Shown in pieces: positions 1 through 8,573 of a DNA stretch of 64,000 bases. The DNA lies in the NCBI RefSeq assembly GCF_000421405.1, contig NZ_ATWY01000005.1, positions 124,001 to 188,000 of the forward strand, written 5' to 3'. Source of the DNA: Butyrivibrio sp. NC2007. GTDB lineage: Bacteria > Bacillota > Clostridia > Lachnospirales > Lachnospiraceae. The notes beneath the pieces were generated by a model that saw nothing but the letters and a program-made list of their open reading frames with translations, was not told where the DNA came from and made no database searches. Position numbers and translations under genes: made by a program. Each line of letters starts with the position of its first letter. The first letter of the stretch is position 1.

Positions 1-2
1 AT

Positions 3-1082
3 TTTTCCGGTATGAGGTCAGACTATGAGACAACGCTGGCGTATTTTCTTAATGCAATTGGCGGATATACCATAGAGACCATTATCATGACATTCGCAGG
101 TCTTGCCCTTGGAAGACTGGCGTCAACCTATTTCCGGGACACAATGGTCCAGCAGGAAGATCTGATAGAGCATGAAACTCAGATGACAGAGCAGCTCGAC
201 ATTCTGGATTCAATGGCGGAGATTTATGACAAGGTTAACCTCATTGACTTCTACAAGATGACTGAGCGCCCTTTAAGAGACGATAATGCAGATGACAAGC
301 TCCACGAGAAGAAGCTTGACTTTGCTGTGTATGACCACACTTATATGACCCGCCAGATTATGGGGGATATTGTAGAGGACCAGGCACAAGCGTTTATCAA
401 TTTTACAAATATAACTACTGTTCAGGACAGGCTTGGAGACAAAAAGATCATATCCGGTGAGTTCATCAACAAGTACAGCGGATGGTTCAGAGCTCAGTAC
501 ATTGTGGCTGAAAGAGGCGATGACGGCAGACCGATGATCGTTGTCTTTACTATCCAAAGCATAGAAGAAGAGAAGAGACGAGAAGAGCACCTTATTCGTA
601 TAGCGATGACGGATGAGCTCACAAGACTCTATAACAGACGATGCTACGAGGAAGATATACTTGTGTATCATGAAAAAGAGATCGAGGACGATTTCTCTGT
701 TTTCTCAATTGATGTAAACGGACTGAAAGCCGCCAATGATACCAAGGGTCATGCTGCAGGAGATGAGCTCATAAAGGCTTGTTCTGAATGTTTGTTAAAG
801 GCAGTTGCCTCGAGGGGCAAGGTTTATCGTACCGGCGGTGATGAGTTTATTGCTATTGTACATACCGATGACTCAAAAGCTCTTTTGACTGATATGAAGA
901 ATGAGGCTGCATCCTGGCATGGCAAATATCAGAATGTACTTACAATAGCCGTAGGCTATGCAGCCCATAAAGATCATCCTGAACTTTCTGTAGAAGACCT
1001 TGAGAAGGTGGCGGACAGAATGATGTACAGTGATAAGGCTGAATACTACAAGGCTGCGGGAATAGACAGAAGAAAACAATAA
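3..1082 (+). CDS. GGDEF-domain protein, probable diguanylate cyclase, 5' end outside the window
   Basis: The frame is open to the left edge of the window, so the first ATG at 12 is probably internal and the true N-terminus (likely more membrane segments) is missing. Seen from the ATG: a hydrophobic stretch at about residues 20-37, a charged helical linker, a PAS-like region ending near residue 190, then a GGDEF domain to the end. The signature is an intact GGDEF at 275-279, preceded by the FSIDVNGLK metal-binding strand. This predicts condensation of two GTP to c-di-GMP at the membrane. The RxxD inhibitory site expected just before the signature is not present (SRGK instead), so product inhibition may be absent. 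The substrate or signal is unknown. It lies upstream of the Pse genes but is separated from them by 51 bp. Confidence 0.85.
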   Translation, partial: FSGMRSDYETTLAYFLNAIGGYTIETIIMTFAGLALGRLASTYFRDTMVQQEDLIEHETQMTEQLDILDSMAEIYDKVNLIDFYKMTERPLRDDNADDKLHEKKLDFAVYDHTYMTRQIMGDIVEDQAQAFINFTNITTVQDRLGDKKIISGEFINKYSGWFRAQYIVAERGDDGRPMIVVFTIQSIEEEKRREEHLIRIAMTDELTRLYNRRCYEEDILVYHEKEIEDDFSVFSIDVNGLKAANDTKGHAAGDELIKACSECLLKAVASRGKVYRTGGDEFIAIVHTDDSKALLTDMKNEAASWHGKYQNVLTIAVGYAAHKDHPELSVEDLEKVADRMMYSDKAEYYKAAGIDRRKQ

Positions 1083-1133
1083 TTGTATACTTAACGGGAT
1101 AATTTATTCATAAGATTTTCGGAGGATTTAGAC

Positions 1134-2279
1134 ATGAAGATGAGATATTGCAAGAGATGCCTTCAGCCGGATACAAGACCGGGCATCATATTCGATGATG
1201 AGCAGATCTGTTTTGCCTGCAGATACGAGGAATCCAAGGCTACAATAGACTGGGCTGCAAGAGAGGCAGAGCTCAGGGGCTTTGCTGAGGAAGCCAAGGC
1301 AGAGGCCAAGAAGAGAGGAAATATCTATGACTGTATCATCGGTGTTTCCGGAGGTAAGGATTCAACCTTCCAGGCAGTATATGCCAAGGAGAAGCTTGGA
1401 CTTAATCCCCTTCTTATCAACTGCATGCCTGACGAGATCACAGAGATCGGTCGCAAGAACATCAATAACTTAAACAACCTTGGTTTTGACATCATCTCAA
1501 TCCGTCCAAATCCTATCGTTGCCAAGAAGCTCGCAAGAAAGTCATTCTTTGAGCGCGGCAATATCATCGCAGCTTCAGAGTACTGCCTCTGGGCTTCTTC
1601 ATACATCATGGCTGTTAAGTTCAACATCCCTCTTATCATCCAGGGCGAGAACGCAGCTCTTACTCTTGGCGCTGCCAAGAACCAGGAAGCAACAGGTAAC
1701 GCTTTCTCTGTAATGCAGCTTGAGACAATCCGTGGAGCCAGCGTAGACAGCTTCGTTGATCTTTCAAACAACATTACTGAAAAAGATCTTTTCCTCTACA
1801 AGATTCCTACCGTTGAGGAGATGCAGGCTAAGGGCATCAAGGCTATATTCCTTCAGTACTACACCAAAGAATGGTCACAGGTCAGCAACGCAGACTTTGC
1901 TGTTGCAAGAGGACTTACCGGAAGATCAGGAGATCTTCATGATCTTGGCCGCTACAGAAGATACACAGCTCTCGACTGCGATCTTCAGATTCCTAACCAG
2001 ATGATCAAGTACTTAAAGTTCGGTTTCGGATACGCTACAGATGAGATCTGCTACGACATCAGAGAGGGAAGATTCTCAAGAGAGGACGGAAAGTGGTACG
2101 TCAACGAGTACGACGGACTCTGCGGTCAGCAGTACATCGCCAAGGCCTGCAAGTATCTGTCTATCACCGAGGCAGAGTTCTGGGAAGTTGTTGATAAGTA
2201 CGTCAACAGAGATCTCTTCGAGAAAGTAAACGGAAAATGGACTCCTAAGTTCACAGTTGGTGAGGACTATGAATCATAA
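1134..2279 (+). CDS. N-acetyl sugar amidotransferase (PseA/WbpG-type)
   Basis: This 381-residue protein has the PP-loop ATP pyrophosphatase signature SGGKDS at about 72-77 and a four-cysteine zinc-site pattern near the N-terminus (C6, C9, C26, C29). That is the layout of the WbpG/PseA family. Family members use ATP and ammonia to turn an N-acetyl sugar into its acetamidino form; PseA makes the acetamidino derivative of pseudaminic acid. The HisH/HisF-like ammonia-supplying partners used by WbpG are not in this window. The start is well supported by GGAGGA about 10 nt upstream of ATG 1134. It precedes the pseH-I-G-F genes by about 5 kb, which favours a Pse-related role over other amidino sugars; this last step is inference. 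Confidence 0.88.
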   Translation: MKMRYCKRCLQPDTRPGIIFDDEQICFACRYEESKATIDWAAREAELRGFAEEAKAEAKKRGNIYDCIIGVSGGKDSTFQAVYAKEKLGLNPLLINCMPDEITEIGRKNINNLNNLGFDIISIRPNPIVAKKLARKSFFERGNIIAASEYCLWASSYIMAVKFNIPLIIQGENAALTLGAAKNQEATGNAFSVMQLETIRGASVDSFVDLSNNITEKDLFLYKIPTVEEMQAKGIKAIFLQYYTKEWSQVSNADFAVARGLTGRSGDLHDLGRYRRYTALDCDLQIPNQMIKYLKFGFGYATDEICYDIREGRFSREDGKWYVNEYDGLCGQQYIAKACKYLSITEAEFWEVVDKYVNRDLFEKVNGKWTPKFTVGEDYES

Positions 2280-4011
2280 GATAAAAAAGTATTGGTATAT
2301 GTACTTAACAGGAACACTGCTTCTTATACAAGCGGCAGTGTTCCTTGTATTTCGTGGGGAGAGCTATTTTCAGATCCACGATAATTTAGATTTGTTTATG
2401 GGCCACTATGAGATGCTAAAGAAGGCGCATCTCTGGTTTGCTCACGGAGTTGACGCTCCCATTCTTCACGGAGTGCCAAGGGACCTCTTCGGTTCTGAAT
2501 TTAATCTCTACAATTTCTTTTACATAATTCTGCCCACCTATTGGGCGTACCTTGCCGGCTACGCTGCCAAGATAGCCATCGGAATGTTGTCTTTCATCCT
2601 CCTGGCCAAAGACATATATAAGGAGCGCTACGAAAACTATAAGCCCCTTGTTATCGTCATCGCAGCAGCTTTCGGAATGATACCGGTTTTCCCGACCTAC
2701 GGCATTGCATTTACCTCGGTGCCTTTTATAGTTCTTTTCCTGAGAAAGCTCTACTTCGCGCAGAGCTTTAAAGAGAGACTTCCGTGGTATGTGGCAGTGT
2801 TCTTCTATCCGCTGATTTCCTACTTCTCATACCATGGCTTCTTTATCCTGAGCTACATGGTCTGTGCGGTTATCATCCTGTGGATCAGGGACAGGAAATT
2901 CCCAAAGAGCACCTTCGCATCAATCGTTGTTCTCTCATTGGGATATATCCTTCTCGAGTACAGGCTTTTCGGGCAGATGCTCGGAACGGATACTGTCACC
3001 ATCAGGACCACCATGGACCACGGCGATCTGTCCTTCGGACAGGCCATGGCTACTGCCTTTAGTGAATTTGTGAACACATCCTTCCACTCGGAGGATTCAC
3101 ATACCTACATTGTGCTGGGAGTGGTGCTGATTGCAATGGTTCTTATCAACATCGGCCACGTAAGAGCAGGTAAGGCAAAAGAGATACTGACAGATCCAAT
3201 TAATCTGGTGATGCTCTGGATCATCTTCAACGTGTTGATCTTTGGTCTGTATCAGTTTGCACCTTTCAGGCATCTCTTTGAAATGCTGCTTCCGCCTCTT
3301 ACAGGCTTTGAGTTTGCACGTACAGCTTACTTTAACACCTTCCTGTGGTACGCAGAGCTTCTTCTTGTTTGCATCCGCATGTACGATTATGGGAAAAAGA
3401 ACCTTAAGCTGCTTGCAAACGTTATCGTCACCCTGGCAGTGGTTGTTGTAATGTTTGTTCCGCAGGTTTACAACGATTTCTACTACACCTGCTACAATCA
3501 GGCATACAAGGTTATTAAGCACAAAGAAACCAGCACTGTTAATTACAACGAGTTCTATTCAGCTAAGCTTTTTGAAAAGATCAAGGACGAGATTGATTAT
3601 AACGGCGAATGGTCTGCTACCTACGGCTTCCATCCCGCTATCCTCAACTACAACGGTATTGCTTCCGTTGACGGATATCTCGGCATGTATGCTCAGGAGT
3701 ACAAGGATAAGTGGACCAAGGTTATTGAGCCTGCTTTTGAAGGCTCACCTTCGCTTGCTTCATACTTCGTCGGATGGGGAGCAAGGGTCAACCTTATCTC
3801 AGCTGATGATGAAAACACCTACGCACCACTTCGCGTTATGGATCCCGTAGACAAGAGACTTGTTGCCGACATGGATGAGCTAAGGAGTCTTGACTGCAAA
3901 TATATATTTGCAAGGTTTGAAATCAGTAATGCTGCAGATATCGGCCTTAATCTGGTTGGCAGTTACACGGATGAGAGCAGTCCTTATACCATTTTTGTTT
4001 ATGAACTTTAA
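2269..4011 (+). CDS. Multi-pass membrane protein, DUF6044-like
   Basis: About 580 residues with roughly 11 to 13 hydrophobic segments. The first is at about 8-26, followed by an extracytoplasmic loop carrying the acidic motif HDNLD, and there is a soluble C-terminal tail of about 170 residues. Acidic residues in the first outer loop are typical of GT-C glycosyltransferases, which use polyprenyl-linked sugar donors, so a sugar-transfer role outside the membrane is plausible. The sequence resembles Lachnospiraceae proteins filed under DUF6044, recognised by eye only. I chose ATG 2269, which overlaps the upstream amidotransferase by 11 bp and suggests translational coupling; TTG 2257 and GTG 2260 are in-frame alternatives. 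No acceptor can be named from the sequence. Confidence 0.75.
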   Translation: MNHKIKKYWYMYLTGTLLLIQAAVFLVFRGESYFQIHDNLDLFMGHYEMLKKAHLWFAHGVDAPILHGVPRDLFGSEFNLYNFFYIILPTYWAYLAGYAAKIAIGMLSFILLAKDIYKERYENYKPLVIVIAAAFGMIPVFPTYGIAFTSVPFIVLFLRKLYFAQSFKERLPWYVAVFFYPLISYFSYHGFFILSYMVCAVIILWIRDRKFPKSTFASIVVLSLGYILLEYRLFGQMLGTDTVTIRTTMDHGDLSFGQAMATAFSEFVNTSFHSEDSHTYIVLGVVLIAMVLINIGHVRAGKAKEILTDPINLVMLWIIFNVLIFGLYQFAPFRHLFEMLLPPLTGFEFARTAYFNTFLWYAELLLVCIRMYDYGKKNLKLLANVIVTLAVVVVMFVPQVYNDFYYTCYNQAYKVIKHKETSTVNYNEFYSAKLFEKIKDEIDYNGEWSATYGFHPAILNYNGIASVDGYLGMYAQEYKDKWTKVIEPAFEGSPSLASYFVGWGARVNLISADDENTYAPLRVMDPVDKRLVADMDELRSLDCKYIFARFEISNAADIGLNLVGSYTDESSPYTIFVYEL

Positions 4012-4017
4012 AGCACC

Positions 4018-4046
4018 TTGAGATTGGTGTGATAATTCTGTGATAA
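4018..4046 (+). promoter_or_regulatory. Possible promoter for the 4127 lipoprotein gene
   Basis: TTGAGA at 4018-4023 and TGATAA at 4041-4046 are separated by 17 bp. The -10 match is weak, and the following 80 bp lead into GAGGAG and the ATG at 4127. Confidence 0.3.
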
Positions 4047-4126
4047 ATCTAATGCTATTATCATTTTGTTGAGAAAAATGATAGGCCACAACGGTCGCTT
4101 AAGAGAGAAGAGGAGACAGATTTATT

Positions 4127-5785
4127 ATGAAGAGAAGAATTGCACTTTTAATGGTTGGTGTTATGTTTGGACTTACAGCTTGCGGAACACAGCAGGTAGC
4201 AGAAGCACCTGCAGAGCAGGCACAGGAGACTGAGGCAGCGCAGGAGGTTGCAGAGCAGGCTCCCGAGACAGAAACTGCAGAAGCTGATTTGGGTCAGGAC
4301 ATTACTTATGTTGAGGACATGGTTCTTTCAACAGATCTTTATTCAATAACAATGCCCGAGGAATTCAAGGGCAAATTTCTTGCATACATAAACGGTAACG
4401 AGATCAGCTTCTACGACAAGGCAAGTAACGAGGCAGGCTTTGGTGGATATGCATTTTCCGTAGTTGCAGATGTAGACAAGAACTACATTGCAGGCGGAAT
4501 GTACACAAAGGTTGGCGAGATCCTGACTCCCGAGGGACAGACTGTAGATGTCTTAAAGGGCTATCCATCAGATGTACAGTGGGATTACGTGACATATCCC
4601 GATATGGAATCAGCTGAGGATTACAACAAGCTTTATCTGGCAACAGACAGCATTATCGAATCCATTCAGGCAAATGATGGTTATTACTATATGTACGGTG
4701 CAGGCATCAAGGGTGAGGACCTGTACTTTGTTACACTTGATTCATTTGTTCAGGCCTGCACAGAGGGCTGGGATGCAGCCAAGTTTGAGGAGAATGGCCT
4801 TAGCCCGGAGTATGGTGCACTCATCCAGAACGAGGGCGAGAAGGCACTTGATAAGATTGGCTATGCTTACAGGGATATCTCAAGCGATGGTGTTGACGAT
4901 CTCATCATCGGTGTTATCGGAGATAGCAGCGAGCCTACCGTGGTGTACGACATCTACACCATGGTAAACAGAGAGCCGGCACACGTTATCAGCGGAACTT
5001 CAAGAAACAGATGCTATGCCCTTGAGTACAGCGGATTTGCAAATGTTGCTTCCGGCGGTGCAAATGAAAACGAAGTGGCTTTATATGAGATCGAACCCGG
5101 CACAACAAATCTTATACAGCAGTTCACGCTTAAGTATGACGGCTACGAAGATGAGAAGAATCCATGGTTTGTAAGCTACGATGACGGAGCGACCTGGGAG
5201 AGCATGACCGAGGAGGATTACACAGACAGACTTAAGATGACTGAGGAGAGATACTTAAATCTCGACCTTAAGCCCATCTCAGACCTTATTCCTATCGATT
5301 ATTCAAAGGTTGATCTTAGTAAGTACGCAACCTTCACCAAGATGATCGATGACTTCAAGCCCGGCATGGGATATGCAAATGAACCTGTCGGAGATACAGA
5401 CGTATTCTTCGTTTCAAGCGCATGCTACAACGGAGAGAATGACACCAAGAATGCCATCGATTCATCACTGTTTGTATATGATAATGATTCTATCGTAATG
5501 ATCGGTCAGGTAGCTTCAATCGGAACAGCTTATCCTGTTACCCTCAATGACGGTTACATTTACGTCGGCGGACATCATGAGGTTTTCAAGTACACAGTTA
5601 AGGATAATAAGCTCGTTGTAGCCGAGGAAGCATCCGAAGTCTTCGACACAGCAGGCAACGCTACTTACTACTACGCCAAGGACGGAGCTACTGCCGAAGA
5701 GGTTAAGGACGACTCCAATCTTACCAGAATCTTCGACGAGTACTTCTCCGGCCAGCCAGTAGAATACGCAGTCGTACAGGATTAA
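4127..5785 (+). CDS. Secreted lipoprotein of unknown function
   Basis: 552 residues. The N-terminus has a two-arginine start, a hydrophobic core and the lipobox LTAC with the lipidated cysteine at residue 19, so it should be anchored to the outer face of the membrane. It is followed by a low-complexity Glu/Ala/Gln/Thr linker of about 35 residues and then a globular region with many aromatic and acidic residues (DDLIIGV, YDDGATWE). I do not recognise a family. The first 35 residues after the cysteine look like a wall-spanning spacer. It lies between the DUF6044-like gene and the Pse operon, but has its own 115-bp upstream gap and is followed at once by a large palindrome, so it may be a separate transcription unit. 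Confidence 0.8.
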   Translation: MKRRIALLMVGVMFGLTACGTQQVAEAPAEQAQETEAAQEVAEQAPETETAEADLGQDITYVEDMVLSTDLYSITMPEEFKGKFLAYINGNEISFYDKASNEAGFGGYAFSVVADVDKNYIAGGMYTKVGEILTPEGQTVDVLKGYPSDVQWDYVTYPDMESAEDYNKLYLATDSIIESIQANDGYYYMYGAGIKGEDLYFVTLDSFVQACTEGWDAAKFEENGLSPEYGALIQNEGEKALDKIGYAYRDISSDGVDDLIIGVIGDSSEPTVVYDIYTMVNREPAHVISGTSRNRCYALEYSGFANVASGGANENEVALYEIEPGTTNLIQQFTLKYDGYEDEKNPWFVSYDDGATWESMTEEDYTDRLKMTEERYLNLDLKPISDLIPIDYSKVDLSKYATFTKMIDDFKPGMGYANEPVGDTDVFFVSSACYNGENDTKNAIDSSLFVYDNDSIVMIGQVASIGTAYPVTLNDGYIYVGGHHEVFKYTVKDNKLVVAEEASEVFDTAGNATYYYAKDGATAEEVKDDSNLTRIFDEYFSGQPVEYAVVQD

Positions 5786-5885
5786 TGAGTCACCGGGGAC
5801 GTTTCAGTTCGTCTCAAAATGAGTCACCGGGGACGTTTCAGATTGACTCAAAATGAGTCAATCTGAAACGTCCCCAGTGACTCAT
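5786..5885 (+). repeat. REP-like palindromic element: two 34-bp direct repeats plus an inverted copy
   Basis: Two direct copies (5786-5819 and 5820-5853) begin TGAGTCACCGGGGACGTTTC and end in CTCAAAA; they differ at only a few bases near the 3' end. The segment 5854-5885 is the reverse complement of the second copy with one mismatch. Together 5820-5885 can form a stem of about 31 bp with an AAA loop. A T-rich run follows (5886-5897), so it could also end transcription after the lipoprotein gene. The GGGGACGTTTCAG core resembles short palindromes scattered through many bacterial genomes and mobilised by RAYT transposases; that link is inference, and no transposase is in the window. Confidence 0.85.
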
Positions 5886-5909
5886 CTTTTTTATTTTGTG
5901 CAATTAGAA

Positions 5910-5915
5910 TATAAT
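5910..5915 (+). promoter_or_regulatory. -10 box 7 nt before the start codon of the 5923 gene
   Basis: A perfect TATAAT is followed by 7 nt (tgttgat) and then ATG at 5923. No Shine-Dalgarno sequence lies in this gap, so transcription would start at or next to the ATG and give a leaderless mRNA. No good -35 box is visible 16-18 bp upstream, where the sequence is mostly T. Confidence 0.55.
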
Positions 5916-5922
5916 TGTTGAT

Positions 5923-7011
5923 ATGAGTAAAAGAGATAACACAAGAATTTACATATGCCACACCTACTACCACGCCTACATAGCTGTGGTAAAAGAGCTG
6001 GTGAAAAGACATGACTCAAGCGCCAAGGCGGACATCATGCTAAGCACAATGTCCAATGACTTCGGAAGGTTAAAAGAGCGCCTCGAGAGAGCCGGAGTGT
6101 TCGATAGAGTCTTCATGTTTGATGAGAAGGAAGATGTGACCAGCGAAGAAGTCATGAGCTATCACAGGGACAAGGGCAACATTGTTGCCAATCTTCTTCA
6201 GAGGATCACCTATACCAAGCTCCTTGGTAAGCTCCAGGAACCACATATTCCGACAGACCTCTCAGCGTACAGCGATGTGTATGTGTTCTGCGACTCGGAC
6301 CCTATCGGCTACTACTTAAATTACAAGAAGATCCGTTATCATGCCATTGAGGATGGCCTTAATTCCGGAAGGCTTGACGATCAGGCCCGCAACGCCAACA
6401 GAGGTGCATGGCCCCTTAAGCGCGCCATGGCAGCGCTTGGGCTGATCTTTATAGAGAGCGGATACAGCAGATACTGCATAGACTATGAAGTCAACGATAT
6501 CAGCGCCAATCATTCGCTTCCGCCAAACGTAGTGGAGGAGCCCAGAGAAGAGCTCAATAATAAGCTCACCCCTGAGGACCACAAAGTCCTGGTGGATATC
6601 TTCCTTGAGAACAAAGACAGCGTAGTATCACAGCTCATCGGAGATGGCAGCGACAAACGTCCACAGGTCATGATCCTTACCGAACCCCTTTGCGAGATGG
6701 ATGTCCGTAAGAAACTCTTTGGCGACATCATCGATGAGTACAAGGCAGACAACCGCGTTATCATCAAGCCCCACCCCAGGGATGTTCTTGACTATGAAAA
6801 AGAGTTCCCTGACACAGTTGTCATCAGAGACAAGTTCCCCATGGAAGTTCTTGGCGACATCGAGGGCTTTAAAGTTGATAAAGTGATCTCCGTCATCACT
6901 CAGATGGAGAATGTTTATTTTGCAAAAGAGATTGTCTATCTGGGCCTGGATTTTCTTGATAAATACGAGGATCCGTCCATTCACAGAAAGACAGAAAATC
7001 TCGACAAATAG
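5923..7011 (+). CDS. Glycosyltransferase with KPHP motif, candidate nonulosonic acid transferase
   Basis: 362 residues with a Rossmann-like start (RIYICHTYYHAYIA) and, in the C-terminal half, VIIKPHPRD. A His-Pro motif after a lysine at this position is characteristic of GT-B sialyltransferase-type families that use CMP-sugars (GT52 and capsule sialyltransferases). The call fits the position: it is the first gene of a tight operon encoding PseH, PseI, PseG and PseF, the route to CMP-pseudaminic acid. It therefore probably transfers Pse to an acceptor. The acceptor (flagellin, surface glycan or lipid-linked intermediate) is unknown. No signal peptide or membrane segment is seen, so it should act in the cytoplasm. 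The family assignment is by motif, not alignment. Confidence 0.7.
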   Translation: MSKRDNTRIYICHTYYHAYIAVVKELVKRHDSSAKADIMLSTMSNDFGRLKERLERAGVFDRVFMFDEKEDVTSEEVMSYHRDKGNIVANLLQRITYTKLLGKLQEPHIPTDLSAYSDVYVFCDSDPIGYYLNYKKIRYHAIEDGLNSGRLDDQARNANRGAWPLKRAMAALGLIFIESGYSRYCIDYEVNDISANHSLPPNVVEEPREELNNKLTPEDHKVLVDIFLENKDSVVSQLIGDGSDKRPQVMILTEPLCEMDVRKKLFGDIIDEYKADNRVIIKPHPRDVLDYEKEFPDTVVIRDKFPMEVLGDIEGFKVDKVISVITQMENVYFAKEIVYLGLDFLDKYEDPSIHRKTENLDK

Positions 7012-7047
7012 CACGGAGCAGCACTGCTACCCAAAAGGAAAAATAAA

Positions 7048-7503
7048 ATGGCATTGTTTTTACGTAATGCGACAATTGAAGATGCGCAGGATGTCTTTAA
7101 CTGGAGAAATGACCCCGATACCCGCGCAAACTCTTTTAACAAGGACGAGATAGACCTTGAGAGCCACATGCTCTGGTTCGGAAAGCGCCTCGGCCGGGAG
7201 AATACCCTCATGTACATCCTCATGAACGGCAACAAAAAGGCCGGCAACATCAGGATAGACATAGAGGGAACCACGGGAGAGATCAGCTATATGATAGCTC
7301 CCGAAGCCCGCGGTAAGGGCTATGGCAAAAAGATCCTTGCCCTTCTTGAAAAGACCCTTGCAGAAACAGAAGCGGGAGAGCGGATAACCGGACTCAAAGG
7401 CAGTGTCCTTAAAGGCAACAAAGCTTCCTGCAAGTGCTTTATCGCAAACGGCTACACCCAGTCAGAGGAAGAAGATTCCTACTGCTTCACAAAAGAAATT
7501 TGA
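7048..7503 (+). CDS. pseH: GNAT N-acetyltransferase, PseH-like
   Basis: 151 residues with a GNAT fold. The N-terminal LRNATIEDAQDVFNWRNDP matches the usual start of sugar-amine acetyltransferases, and the acetyl-CoA loop is ARGKGYGKK near residue 90. In the Pse pathway PseH acetylates the 4-amino group of UDP-4-amino-4,6-dideoxy-N-acetyl-L-altrosamine using acetyl-CoA. The neighbours support this: pseI begins 14 bp downstream and pseG and pseF follow. Its length is a little under the PseH of Campylobacter and Helicobacter (about 155-180). The sequence alone would only give GNAT; the specific name is from context. Confidence 0.8.
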   Translation: MALFLRNATIEDAQDVFNWRNDPDTRANSFNKDEIDLESHMLWFGKRLGRENTLMYILMNGNKKAGNIRIDIEGTTGEISYMIAPEARGKGYGKKILALLEKTLAETEAGERITGLKGSVLKGNKASCKCFIANGYTQSEEEDSYCFTKEI

Positions 7504-7517
7504 GGTGACAGATAACT

Positions 7518-8573
7518 ATGTTTAATAAAGAGATCAGGATCGGAAACAAAACGGTTGGAGAAAACCACCCTGCCATGATAGTGGCTGAGCTTTCCGGCAA
7601 TCACAACGGTGACTACAACAGAGCCATAGAGATCATCCACGCCGCCAAGGAAGCGGGAGCGGATGCCATCAAGCTTCAGACATACACAGCGGATACCATA
7701 ACCATCGACTGCGACAAGCCCTGGTTCATGACACCCGGCGACGGACTCTGGGCCGGAAGGACCCTTCATAACCTCTACGAGGAGGCCTACACTCCCTGGG
7801 AGTGGCACGAAGGCCTTTTTGCTGAGGCCAAAAAGCTCGGAATGGAGGCGTTCTCATCGCCCTTTGACCCCACATCCGTAGATTATCTTGAGAACTTAAA
7901 TGTTCCTGCCTACAAGATCGCAAGCTTTGAGATAAACGACATTCCCCTTATCAGGAAGATCGCAAGGCTCGGCAAGCCCATTATCTTCGCGACAGGAATT
8001 GCCTACGAGGAGGATATAGAGCTCGCTCTTAACACCTGCAAGGAAGAGGGTAACGACCAGGTGATCCTTCTTAAATGTGTCAGCGCATATCCTACACCCT
8101 ACAACCTTGTGAACCTTCGCATGATGCAGAATCTTAAGGACAAATACGACTGCGTTGTCGGCCTCTCAGACCACACGCCCGGCGGAACAATCCCCGTTGG
8201 AAGCATCGCCCTCGGTGCCAGGATGATAGAGAAGCACCTGACCCTGAACCGCTCAGCCGGAGGCGTTGACGATGCCTTCTCCATGGAACCCTCTGAGTTT
8301 GCCCAGATGGTCAAGGAAGTGCGCATCATGGAAGAAGCCCTCGGAAGCTATGAATACAAGCTTACTGACAAGCAGATCAAGGAACGCGGCCTTTCAAGAT
8401 CTCTTTTCGTGGTAAAAGACATTAGGAAGGGCGAGACCATAACTGAAGAAAACGTGAGATCCATCCGCCCGGGAATCGGAATGCACACCAAGCACTACGA
8501 GGAAGTCCTCGGCAGAAAGGCATCTCAGGACATAGAGAAAGGCACACCCCTTAGCTGGGAGCTTATTGACTGA
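7518..8573 (+). CDS. pseI: Pseudaminic acid synthase (NeuB family)
   Basis: 351 residues, the normal length for NeuB-family synthases. The TIM-barrel domain starts with IVAELSGNHNGD and contains AGADAIKLQTY. The stretch WAGRTLHNLYEEAYTPWEWH is characteristic of PseI as opposed to sialic or legionaminic acid synthases. The last 60 or so residues are an SAF (antifreeze-like) domain that closes over the active site (RSLFVVKDIRKGE onward). The reaction joins phosphoenolpyruvate to 2,4-diacetamido-2,4,6-trideoxy-L-altrose to give Pse5Ac7Ac. The gene has a GAGGTGA ribosome site before ATG 7518. It overlaps pseG by one base (TGATG), which predicts coupled translation. Confidence 0.94.
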   Translation: MFNKEIRIGNKTVGENHPAMIVAELSGNHNGDYNRAIEIIHAAKEAGADAIKLQTYTADTITIDCDKPWFMTPGDGLWAGRTLHNLYEEAYTPWEWHEGLFAEAKKLGMEAFSSPFDPTSVDYLENLNVPAYKIASFEINDIPLIRKIARLGKPIIFATGIAYEEDIELALNTCKEEGNDQVILLKCVSAYPTPYNLVNLRMMQNLKDKYDCVVGLSDHTPGGTIPVGSIALGARMIEKHLTLNRSAGGVDDAFSMEPSEFAQMVKEVRIMEEALGSYEYKLTDKQIKERGLSRSLFVVKDIRKGETITEENVRSIRPGIGMHTKHYEEVLGRKASQDIEKGTPLSWELID

